In this document: positions 24,115-31,144 of the stretch, piece by piece
Layout: every line of letters begins with the position of its first letter
How positions within the stretch are numbered: the stretch's first letter is position 1
Source: Ramlibacter albus
Lineage (GTDB): Bacteria; Pseudomonadota; Gammaproteobacteria; Burkholderiales; Burkholderiaceae_C
DNA: 64,000 nt
Direction: 5' to 3'
Assembly (NCBI RefSeq): GCF_014297445.1
Contig: NZ_JACORU010000012.1
Span: 111,268-175,267 of the forward strand
The notes under the pieces: model-generated
Told to the model about the DNA's origin: nothing
What the model saw: only the letters and a program-made list of their open reading frames with translations
Databases searched by the model: none
Translations under genes and position numbers: made by a program

Positions 24115-25944
24115 TCAGCCTTGCCGGAATTGGCGGGCTACGTCCAGCGCGCCGGCGAGCTTGCGCTCCACCGGCAGCGGCTCGCCGTGCAAGCGAGCCG
24201 CGAGAAGCTCGGCGCACAGCCAGGCGAAGGTCAGCCCGCGTGACCCCATCGCGGTGCTCACGGCTAGCCCGTCTTCCACCAGGCCCACGAGCGGCCGCCG
24301 GTCCGAAGAAGCGCAGCGAACGCCGGCCCACGCGTGCACTGCCCCGCGTTCGAACACAGGCGACAAGGCCCGCGCGGTGTCCGGCAGCAGCGTGCGAAGC
24401 CGCTCCAGGTTGGCGCGATGGTCTTCGGCGCGCTCGCCGCGGTCGGTGTCGCCGCGCCCATAGGTGGACCCGGTGAGCCATGCCATGCGCCCTTCGACCG
24501 GCACGCGCGGCACGAAGTGGCCGTTGCCGTTCACGGGTTGCGAAATACCGGGTTCACCTTCGTGCGACCAGCTCACCTGCCCACGCACCGGGTGCAGCGT
24601 GATGCGGCCGCCCAGCAGCGGGCCGGAGTCGAACGCGGCTGTCACGATGACGAGAGGCGAGCGGGCGAGTGGCGTGCCCGAGTGCCGCGTACCTGCAAGT
24701 TGTGCCTGCGGGACCTGCGCGTCGCCGAGCACCCGCCATGCATCGCCGTCGCGCTCGAGCGAGCGCACGCGCGCGCCCATGCGCCGCGTGATGCCAGGCG
24801 TCTGCAGCCAAGCCTGCACCAGCGCGGAAGGGCGCGCCCACCCCGCGGCTTCGTGCCACCAGTTGCCGCCGGCCACGACGCGGGTCCACGGCAGCAATTC
24901 GTCGCCGAGCGCGGGCGGCGCACGTTCGTCGCCGAGCCGCATCTCCAGCACGCCGCTGCGCTGCCACGCGTCGCCCTGCGGCAGCAACGCAGCGAGCTCC
25001 TGCAGCGTCGCGCGCACGCCGGCGCGCGAGAGGCGCGACAGCAGGTTGTCGTCGGGCGACTGGTGCGGCGCAAGCAGGCCGGCCGGCAGGCTCGATGCTC
25101 CGGAGGCGGGGCGTGCCGCCGCATCGAGCACCTCCACCTCCCAGCCGCGCCGCGCCAGTGCGGCAGCCACGGCGGCGCCCGCAAGGCCGGCGCCGATCAC
25201 CACGCAGTGCGAGCGAGTCACTGACGCCTCGTCCACCGGCCCCTTGGTTTCCCATGCGGGGTCGTACACGCCGCGCAGGCACTCGCGCTTGGGCGGCAAG
25301 CCTTCGACCTTCTCCACCACGAACCCGCACTGCGCAAGGTCGCGCCGCACTTCGCCCGCCACGGTCCACGTGGCGACGGCTGTGCCGCGCCTGCACAGGC
25401 GCGCAATGGCTTTCAGCGTGGGCAACTCCCACATCGCCCCGTTGCGCTTCGGCTCGAAGCCGTCGAGCAACACCGCGTCGGCGCGAAACGCCTGCTCGCG
25501 CAGCATGTCGTGCACGTCGCCCACGCAGAGCGTGAGCAGCACCTGCCCGCCTTCGAAGCTCATTCGATGGAACCCCGGCACGAGGCCCCACCACTGCCGC
25601 GCGAGTTCGCGCGCCAACGGCTGCAGCTCGGGGTGCGCTTCGGCGCTGCGCAGGATGTCTTCGCGGCCGACTGGATAGGCCTCGATCGACACGAAGTGCA
25701 GCATGCGCGGGCGCTGCGGATCGTCCCGCCAGGCTTGCCACGCCGCGAGGAAATTGAGGCCCAGCCCGAAGCCGGTTTCGAGGATGCGCCACTGCGGCTT
25801 GCCGGCCCACGCCTGCGGCAGCCCGCAGCCCTGGAGGAACACATGGCGGGCCTGCTGCAGCCCACCGGAAGCCGTGCGGTAGATGTCGTCGAAGCGGGCG
25901 CTGCGCGGCGTGCCGTCAGGGCCCCACTCGACGGGTTCGGCCAT
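24115..25944 (-). CDS. mnmC: Bifunctional tRNA 5-methylaminomethyl-2-thiouridine biosynthesis protein
   Basis: This 609-residue fusion enzyme completes the mnm5s2U34 modification of tRNA wobble uridines. The N-terminal SAM-dependent methyltransferase domain (MnmC2, about residues 1-240) has the motif ILETGFGLGLNFLAAW and VLLDGFEPKRNGAMW. The C-terminal FAD-dependent oxidoreductase domain (MnmC1, about 248-609) begins CVVIGAGLAGAAVAAALARRG and removes the carboxymethyl group. The length and domain order are standard. The ATG abuts the yggX-type stop with no gap, so the two genes are co-transcribed. It converges with the receiver-domain gene. Confidence 0.94.
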   Translation of the reverse strand: MAEPVEWGPDGTPRSARFDDIYRTASGGLQQARHVFLQGCGLPQAWAGKPQWRILETGFGLGLNFLAAWQAWRDDPQRPRMLHFVSIEAYPVGREDILRSAEAHPELQPLARELARQWWGLVPGFHRMSFEGGQVLLTLCVGDVHDMLREQAFRADAVLLDGFEPKRNGAMWELPTLKAIARLCRRGTAVATWTVAGEVRRDLAQCGFVVEKVEGLPPKRECLRGVYDPAWETKGPVDEASVTRSHCVVIGAGLAGAAVAAALARRGWEVEVLDAAARPASGASSLPAGLLAPHQSPDDNLLSRLSRAGVRATLQELAALLPQGDAWQRSGVLEMRLGDERAPPALGDELLPWTRVVAGGNWWHEAAGWARPSALVQAWLQTPGITRRMGARVRSLERDGDAWRVLGDAQVPQAQLAGTRHSGTPLARSPLVIVTAAFDSGPLLGGRITLHPVRGQVSWSHEGEPGISQPVNGNGHFVPRVPVEGRMAWLTGSTYGRGDTDRGERAEDHRANLERLRTLLPDTARALSPVFERGAVHAWAGVRCASSDRRPLVGLVEDGLAVSTAMGSRGLTFAWLCAELLAARLHGEPLPVERKLAGALDVARQFRQG

Positions 25945-26217
25945 TTATTCCGTGGGAGGGACGTAGCCGGCGGCCTGGTCGGCACCGCTTCCGAAGAAGT
26001 GGTTCTCCATCTGGCGCTTGAGGTACTCGCGCGCACGCTGGTCGGCCAGGTTCAGGCGGTTCTCGTTGACGAGCATCGTCTGGTGCTTCAGCCAGCCGGC
26101 CCATGCCTCCTTGCTGACGTTCTCGTACAGGCGCTTGCCCAGCTCGCCCGGATAAGGCGGGAAGTCGAGGCCCTCGGCTTCGCGGCCGAGCTTGATGCAG
26201 TTGACGGTGCGGGGCAT
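25945..26217 (-). CDS. Probable Fe(2+)-trafficking protein (YggX family)
   Basis: This 90-residue cytoplasmic protein is of the YggX family, which protects iron-sulfur proteins from oxidative damage. It begins MPRTVNCIKLGREAEGLDFP with the conserved Cys7, and continues with WAGWLKHQTMLVNENRLN and a C-terminal MENHFFG. ATG 26217 gives the family N-terminus; the 51-nt in-frame upstream extension runs into the candidate CysB site of the divergent sbp gene and was rejected. It is the first gene of a two-gene unit with mnmC. The neighbourhood of sulfur and Fe-S genes fits its role but does not prove co-regulation. Confidence 0.93.
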   Translation of the reverse strand: MPRTVNCIKLGREAEGLDFPPYPGELGKRLYENVSKEAWAGWLKHQTMLVNENRLNLADQRAREYLKRQMENHFFGSGADQAAGYVPPTE

Positions 26218-26230
26218 GGTATTGATTAGC

Positions 26231-26248
26231 TTATGCGTATGAGTTACT
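26231..26248 (+). promoter_or_regulatory. Candidate CysB-type site upstream of the sulfate-binding protein gene
   Basis: TTATGCGTATGAGTTACT lies 41-58 bp upstream of the sbp ATG and matches the motif upstream of cysI in 11 of its first 13 positions. It is in the divergent region between the yggX-type gene and sbp, so it could affect either. The CysB assignment is inference. Confidence 0.42.
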
Positions 26249-26288
26249 GAGAATTCAGTCGTTCGCATTCGGAAGGCGGCCTTCCAGA

Positions 26289-27305
26289 ATGCGCCGCATG
26301 AACCTTCGTCGCCACTTTATCAAGTTCGCCCTGGCCCTGGCCGCAACCCCGATGCTCGCGCAGGCCCAGCCCGTCACGCTGCTGAACGTCAGCTACGATC
26401 CGACGCGCGAGCTCTACGTCGAGTTCAACCAGGCGTTCGCGAAGTACTGGAAGGGCAAGACCGGCCAGGACGTCGCCGTCAAGCAATCGCACGGCGGCTC
26501 GGGCAAGCAGGCCCGCTCGATCATCGACGGGCTGGACGCCGACGTGGCCACGCTGGCGCTGGCCGGCGACACCGACGCACTGTTCAAGCACGGCGGCTGG
26601 GTGAAGGAAGGCTGGCAGAAGCGCCTGCCGCACAACTCCTCGCCCTACCAGTCCACCATCGTGCTGGTCGTGCGCAAGGGCAACCCCAAGGGCATCAAGG
26701 ACTGGGACGACCTGGCCAAGCCCGGCGTGAGCGTCATCACGCCCAACCCCAAGACCTCCGGCGGCGCCCGCTGGAACTATCTCGCGGCGTGGGAGTTCGC
26801 CAAGCGCAAGTACGGCGGCGACGCGAAGGCGAAGGAGTTCGTCGGCAAGCTGTACGGCAACGTGCCCGTGCTCGACACCGGCGCCCGCGGCTCCACCATC
26901 ACCTTCGCGCAACGCGGGCAGGGCGACGTGCTGATCGCGTGGGAGAACGAGGCCTTCCTGCTGGACAAGGAGTTCGGCGCGAAATTCGACGTGATCGCGC
27001 CGTCGGTGTCGATCCTCGCGGAGCCCGCGGTCGCCGTCGTCGACAGGAACGTGGACCGCAAGGGCACACGCAAGGTCGCGGAAGAGTACCTTCAGTTCCT
27101 CTACAGCGAAGAAGGCCAGGACATCATCGGCAAGAACTTCTACCGCCCCGCGGTCTCCGCGAAGGCGCAGGCCAAGTACGCCAAGCAGTTCCCCAAGATC
27201 AACCTCTTCACCATCGACCAGGCCTTCGGCGGCTGGGGCAAGGCGGACAAGGACCACTTCGCGGACGGCGGCAGCTTCGACCAGATCTACGCGAAGAGCA
27301 AGTAA
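26289..27305 (+). CDS. sbp: Sulfate/thiosulfate ABC transporter periplasmic binding protein
   Basis: This 338-residue periplasmic protein binds sulfate for import. A signal peptide (RRHFIKFALALAATPMLAQA) precedes the mature start QPVTLLNVSYDPTRELYVEFN. Family hallmarks are KQSHGGSGKQARSIIDGLDADVATLAL, NPKTSGGARWNYLAAW and the C-terminal FTIDQAFGGW (each shown here as a short segment of a well-conserved region). The permease and ATPase genes that normally follow are not present, so it must work with CysTWA encoded elsewhere. ATG 26298 is an equally good start. A 15-bp perfect palindrome GGAAGGC-G-GCCTTCC ends 3 nt before the ATG at 26289, where a ribosome-binding site would be expected. Confidence 0.93.
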   Translation: MRRMNLRRHFIKFALALAATPMLAQAQPVTLLNVSYDPTRELYVEFNQAFAKYWKGKTGQDVAVKQSHGGSGKQARSIIDGLDADVATLALAGDTDALFKHGGWVKEGWQKRLPHNSSPYQSTIVLVVRKGNPKGIKDWDDLAKPGVSVITPNPKTSGGARWNYLAAWEFAKRKYGGDAKAKEFVGKLYGNVPVLDTGARGSTITFAQRGQGDVLIAWENEAFLLDKEFGAKFDVIAPSVSILAEPAVAVVDRNVDRKGTRKVAEEYLQFLYSEEGQDIIGKNFYRPAVSAKAQAKYAKQFPKINLFTIDQAFGGWGKADKDHFADGGSFDQIYAKSK

Positions 27306-27384
27306 TCGTTCGAAACATCAGCTTTCCGACATGCGCGTGCGCGGGGTTCTCGCAGAATTCATGGACATTTCCGCGAGGTACTTC

Positions 27385-27948
27385 ATGAGCTACAAGATCG
27401 CCGTCGTCGTCGGCAGCATCCGCAAGGAGTCGTTCAACAGGAAGCTGGCGCAGGCGCTGCAGAAGATGGCGCCGCAGGGCGCGCAGTTCGAGCTCTTGCG
27501 CATCGACGACCTGCCGCTGTACAACCAGGACGAAGACGCCAACCAGGCGCCGCAGGTCAAGCGGCTGAAGGAGCAGGTCGCCGGTTCGCAGGGGGTGATC
27601 TTCATCACGCCGGAATACAACCGCTCGATCCCCGGCGTGCTGAAGAACGCCATCGACCACGCGTCAAGGCCCTACGGGCAGAGCGCATGGGCGGGCAAGC
27701 CGGCCGGCGTGATCGGCATGTCGGTCGGCGCCATCGGCACCGCGCTCGCGCAGAAGGACCTGCGCACCGTCCTCGCGTACCTCGACATGCCGACGCTCGG
27801 CCAGCCCGAGGTCTACCTGCAGGCCAAGGACGGTTTCTTCGCGGCCGACGGCAGCATCGCCGAAGGCTCGCGCGACTTCATCCAGAAATGGCTCGACGCG
27901 TACCTCGCGTTCGTTGCCGAACACGCGGGACGCGTCGAGACGGTGTAG
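27385..27948 (+). CDS. NAD(P)H-dependent FMN reductase / quinone reductase
   Basis: This 187-residue flavodoxin-fold protein is of the NADPH-dependent FMN reductase family (ChrR/YieF-like), which reduces FMN, quinones or chromate. The FMN-binding loop is VVGSIRKESFNRKLA near residues 9-23, and ITPEYNRSIPGVLKNAIDHAS near 77-97 is the family signature (GVLKNAIDW in relatives). ATG 27385 is preferred over an in-frame start 54 nt upstream because GAGG precedes it and the protein then begins at the first beta strand. It converges with an FMN-dependent azoreductase across a short palindromic repeat. The physiological substrate is unknown. Confidence 0.88.
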   Translation: MSYKIAVVVGSIRKESFNRKLAQALQKMAPQGAQFELLRIDDLPLYNQDEDANQAPQVKRLKEQVAGSQGVIFITPEYNRSIPGVLKNAIDHASRPYGQSAWAGKPAGVIGMSVGAIGTALAQKDLRTVLAYLDMPTLGQPEVYLQAKDGFFAADGSIAEGSRDFIQKWLDAYLAFVAEHAGRVETV

Positions 27949-27953
27949 TTTCG

Positions 27954-27979
27954 TCATCCCCGCGGAGGCGGGGATCCAG
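27954..27979. repeat. REP-like short palindrome
   Basis: The sequence reads TCATCCCCGCGGAGGCGGGG and continues ATCCAG. ATCCCCGC and GCGGGGAT (27956-27963, 27968-27975) form an 8-bp stem with a GGAG loop. This form of palindrome is a widely dispersed extragenic repeat in many proteobacteria. It lies in the 34-bp gap between two convergent genes and may act as an mRNA-end hairpin for both. Confidence 0.6.
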
Positions 27980-27982
27980 GAC

Positions 27983-28633
27983 TCACGCGACGGCAGCGGC
28001 AGTCGCCTCGTTCGCAGCCACCGCGGCGTGCGCCTTGATCTCGACGTCGGCGGCGGCGAAAGCCTTCGCCTTCGCTTCGTCACCCATTGCCACACCTTCG
28101 GCGCGCACGAAGCGCACGTCGGTGATGCCCAGGAAGCCGAACACTGCCTTCAGGTAGCTCTCCTGGTGGTCCAGGAAAGTCAGCGCCGGGTTGGTGGAAT
28201 ACACCCCGCCGCGCGACGAAGCGACGATCACGGTCTTGCCCTTGGCCAGGCCTTCGGGGCCGTTCGCCGTGTACTGGAACGTGCGGCCGGCTTGCGCCAC
28301 GCGGTCGATCCACGCCTTCAGCTGGCTCGGCACGGAGAAGTTGTACATGGGCGCGCCCACGACGATCACGTCGGCGGCGAGGAACTGCGTAACGAGCCGC
28401 TCGGAAACCACGTTCTCCTTGCGCTGCACGTCGCTCAGGCCTTCGGCGTCGGGGCCGAGGCGGAAGCCCAGCGAATCGATGTTCAGGTGCGTCGGGGCGT
28501 CCTGGGCCAGGTCGAGGTACTCGACCGCGGTGCCCGGGTGCGCGGCGCGCCACTGCTCGACCGTGCGCTTGGTGAGCTCACGGGAGACGGAGTTCGTGCC
28601 CAAGGGGCTGGAGTCGATGTGGAGCAATTTCAT
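27983..28633 (-). CDS. azoR: FMN-dependent NADH-azoreductase
   Basis: This 216-residue flavodoxin-like enzyme reduces azo bonds and quinones with NADH. It begins MKLLHIDSSPLGTNSVSREL, the AzoR N-terminus that binds FMN phosphate. It continues with VVGAPMYNFSVPSQLKAWID near residues 92-111 and SSRGGVYS near 140-147. ATG 28633 is chosen from this N-terminus; a 93-nt upstream extension overlaps the promoter region of the divergent LysR gene. The divergent lysR gene is the likely regulator, an arrangement usual for LysR-controlled oxidoreductases. Confidence 0.92.
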   Translation of the reverse strand: MKLLHIDSSPLGTNSVSRELTKRTVEQWRAAHPGTAVEYLDLAQDAPTHLNIDSLGFRLGPDAEGLSDVQRKENVVSERLVTQFLAADVIVVGAPMYNFSVPSQLKAWIDRVAQAGRTFQYTANGPEGLAKGKTVIVASSRGGVYSTNPALTFLDHQESYLKAVFGFLGITDVRFVRAEGVAMGDEAKAKAFAAADVEIKAHAAVAANEATAAAVA

Positions 28634-28686
28634 GGTGTTGACCCTTTGCGTTTGCGTGGGAATGATTGTGTGGGTGCACCGATCCG

Positions 28687-28715
28687 TTGATAAGACGGCA
28701 AAATCGCGATAGATT
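28687..28715 (+). promoter_or_regulatory. Candidate sigma70 promoter of the lysR-type gene
   Basis: TTGATA (28687-28692) and TAGATT (28710-28715) are separated by 17 bp and lie 22 bp upstream of the LysR ATG. The adjacent GATTGTTCCAACC is a partial inverted repeat with a T-N11-A-like layout, so autoregulation from this divergent region is plausible. Confidence 0.45.
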
Positions 28716-28737
28716 GTTCCAACCATAGGACAGCGCC

Positions 28738-29676
28738 ATGCAAGACCTGAACGACATGCTCTACTTCGCCGAGGTGGTGGACCGCGGCGGTTTTGCGGCC
28801 GCAGGCCGTGCGCTGGACGTCCCGAAGTCGAAGCTCTCGCGCCGCGTCGCCGACCTCGAGACGCGCCTGGGCGTGCGCCTGCTGCAACGCACGACGCGCA
28901 AGCTCTCGCTCACGGAAGCGGGCGAGGTCTATCACCGTCATGTCATCGCGATGCGCGAAGCGGCGGAGGCCGCGAACGAGGCCGTGGAGATCGTTCGCAA
29001 CGAGCCGCGCGGCACGATCCGCGTCACTTGCCCCGTCACGCTCGCACAGACCACGGTGGGCCCGCTGATCCCGCTGTTCCTCGCGAAGCATCCGCAGGTG
29101 CGAATCGACATGCAGGTGACCAACCGCGTGGTCGACCTCGTGCAGGAGGGCATCGACGTGGCGCTGCGCGTGCGCTCCTCGGTGGACGACAGCGGCTCGC
29201 TGGTGGTCAAGCGCATCGCGATGAGCCAGACGCTGCTGGTGGCGACCCCGGCCTTGCTGCAACGCTTCGGCACGCCCGAGTCCGTCGACGACCTGCACCG
29301 CATCCCCACGGTCGCGATGTCCGCAGCGGCCGACGGCCGCGCGAGCTGGAAGCTGCTCGGCCCCGGCGAGCGCGAGTTCGAGCTGCAGCACCGGCCGGTC
29401 TACACCGCCGACGACATGTTCACGGTGCGCTTCGCCCTCAACCAGTCAACCGGGATGACCGTGCTGCCCGACTACCTCGTGGCGCACGAGTTGAACAGCG
29501 GCGAGCTCGTGCAGGTGCTGCCCGGCTGGGCGCCGGCGCGCGGGATCATGCACGCGGTGTTCCCGTCGCGGCGCGGCCTCGTGCCGGCCGTGCGCCGCTT
29601 CCTCGACTTCCTCGGCGAGCACGTCAAGGAAGAAGGGTTCGCGTGCCCGAAGCCTGAGACGACGCGGAAGAAGTAG
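28738..29676 (+). CDS. LysR-family transcriptional regulator
   Basis: This 312-residue regulator has an N-terminal winged helix (about residues 4-62: MLYFAEVVDRGGFAAAGRAL, then KSKLSRRVADLETRLGVRLL). A periplasmic-binding-like effector domain covers about residues 90-295 (RGTIRVTCPVTLAQ is the usual entry). It is divergent from azoR, whose expression it probably controls in response to quinone-like or electrophilic compounds; that is inference from position. Its last 53 bp overlap the 3' end of glgA, which is on the opposite strand and in use as coding sequence. The final residues (CPKPETTRKK) are a lineage-specific tail. Confidence 0.92.
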   Translation: MQDLNDMLYFAEVVDRGGFAAAGRALDVPKSKLSRRVADLETRLGVRLLQRTTRKLSLTEAGEVYHRHVIAMREAAEAANEAVEIVRNEPRGTIRVTCPVTLAQTTVGPLIPLFLAKHPQVRIDMQVTNRVVDLVQEGIDVALRVRSSVDDSGSLVVKRIAMSQTLLVATPALLQRFGTPESVDDLHRIPTVAMSAAADGRASWKLLGPGEREFELQHRPVYTADDMFTVRFALNQSTGMTVLPDYLVAHELNSGELVQVLPGWAPARGIMHAVFPSRRGLVPAVRRFLDFLGEHVKEEGFACPKPETTRKK

Positions 29677-31132
29677 GCGTGCGCCCGAGCACGCGCTCGT
29701 ACACCTCGACGTACTGCGCGGCGCTTTCCTCCCAGCCGAAGTGCCGCGCCATGCCGTTGGCCATGATGCGGCGCCAGAAGGCCGGTTCCCGATACGCCTT
29801 CATCGCGCGGGTGAGCGCGTCGCGGAAGCCCTCGGGCGTGCCGGCCCGCATGACGAATCCGGTGCCGTGCCCCGGGTCCCGCGTTGCGTCGGTGACGGAG
29901 TCGGCAAGGCCGCCCACGTTGCCCACGAGCGGCGGCGTGCCATACGCCTGCGAGTACATCTGGTTCAGCCCGCACGGCTCGAAGCGCGACGGCATGAGGA
30001 AGCAGTCCGCGCCGGCCTCGATCCAGTGCGCCTGTGACTCATTGAACCCCACCGTCACCGACACCTGCCGCGGGAAGCGCTCGGCGGCTTCGCGCAGGGC
30101 GTTCTGCAGGCCCGCGTCGCCCTGGCCCAGCACCACGAGCTGCCCATCGGCCGCCAGGATGGCATCGAGCGCGCCGAGCACGAGGTCGATGCCCTTCTGC
30201 GGCGTGAGCCGGCTCACCACGCCGAACAGCATGGCCTGCGGGTTTTGCGCGAGGCCGCAGCGCTGCTGCAGTTCGGCCTTGTCCTGCGCCTTGGCGCCGG
30301 GGTACGCCGCGCTGTAGTTGTGCGGGATCAGCTTGTCCTTCTCCGGGTTCCAGACGTTCGTGTCGATGCCGTTGAGGATGCCCGAGAGCTTGCCCCGTTG
30401 CGCGCGCAGGACGCCGTCCATGCCGACGCCAAATGCCTCGGTCTGGATCTCGCGCGCGTAGGTCGGGCTGACCGTCGTCACCGCATCGGCGAACTGCACG
30501 CCCGCCTTCAGCATCGACAAGCCGCCCCAGAACTCCACGCCGTCCATGCCGCGCCAGATCGCGGGCACGCCCAGCAAGTCGGCCGTGTGCATGGGGAACA
30601 CGCCCTGGAACGCGATGTTGTGGATGGTGAGCACGCTGCGCGCGACGTGTTCATGCGGCGCGAGTGCGCGCGCTTCGGCCAGGTACATCGGCGCGAGCGC
30701 CGTCGGCCAGTCGTTGACGTGCACGACGTCCGCCTGCCAGTCCTTGCAGGGCGAATGCACGGTGCCCAGCAGCGACGCGATGCGCGAGAGGAAGCCGAAG
30801 CGCAGCACGTTGTCGTGATAGTCGCGGCCCTGCGGGTCCACGTACGGGCCGCCGCTGCGCTGGTAGAGCGCGGGGCAGGCAAGCAGCAGCATCGTCACGC
30901 CGTTCTCCGTGTGCACCGGCAGCAGCTGCGCGGCGGGGAAGGGGCCGTACGGCGGCAATTCCACGGTGTCGCCGAGTTCGCCGCTAACCTTCATGTTGCG
31001 GTAGGCCGGCAGCAGCACGCGCACGTCGTGGCCCATCGCGGCGAGCGTGGCGGGCAGGGCGCCGCTGACGTCGCCGAGGCCGCCGGTCTTGACGTAGGGC
31101 GCGCATTCGGGCGTTGCGAAAAGGATCTTCAT
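29624..31132 (-). CDS. glgA: Glycogen synthase (ADP-glucose)
   Basis: This 502-residue GT5 glycosyltransferase extends alpha-1,4-glucan chains from ADP-glucose. The N-terminal ADP-glucose-binding KTGGLGDVSGALP is at about residues 15-27. The C-terminal Rossmann domain carries SRLTPQKGIDLVLGAL and the catalytic-site region SRFEPCGLNQMYSQAYG near residues 380-396. It is the last gene of the glgB-glgC-glgX-treZ-malQ/treY-glgA operon, starting 12 nt after the fusion gene. The 3' end overlaps the convergent lysR gene by 53 bp, giving an unusual Ser/Thr-rich C-terminal tail (RTPTSSASSQASGTRTLLP). Confidence 0.95.
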   Translation of the reverse strand: MKILFATPECAPYVKTGGLGDVSGALPATLAAMGHDVRVLLPAYRNMKVSGELGDTVELPPYGPFPAAQLLPVHTENGVTMLLLACPALYQRSGGPYVDPQGRDYHDNVLRFGFLSRIASLLGTVHSPCKDWQADVVHVNDWPTALAPMYLAEARALAPHEHVARSVLTIHNIAFQGVFPMHTADLLGVPAIWRGMDGVEFWGGLSMLKAGVQFADAVTTVSPTYAREIQTEAFGVGMDGVLRAQRGKLSGILNGIDTNVWNPEKDKLIPHNYSAAYPGAKAQDKAELQQRCGLAQNPQAMLFGVVSRLTPQKGIDLVLGALDAILAADGQLVVLGQGDAGLQNALREAAERFPRQVSVTVGFNESQAHWIEAGADCFLMPSRFEPCGLNQMYSQAYGTPPLVGNVGGLADSVTDATRDPGHGTGFVMRAGTPEGFRDALTRAMKAYREPAFWRRIMANGMARHFGWEESAAQYVEVYERVLGRTPTSSASSQASGTRTLLP

Positions 31133-31144
31133 GTTCGTTCTCCC

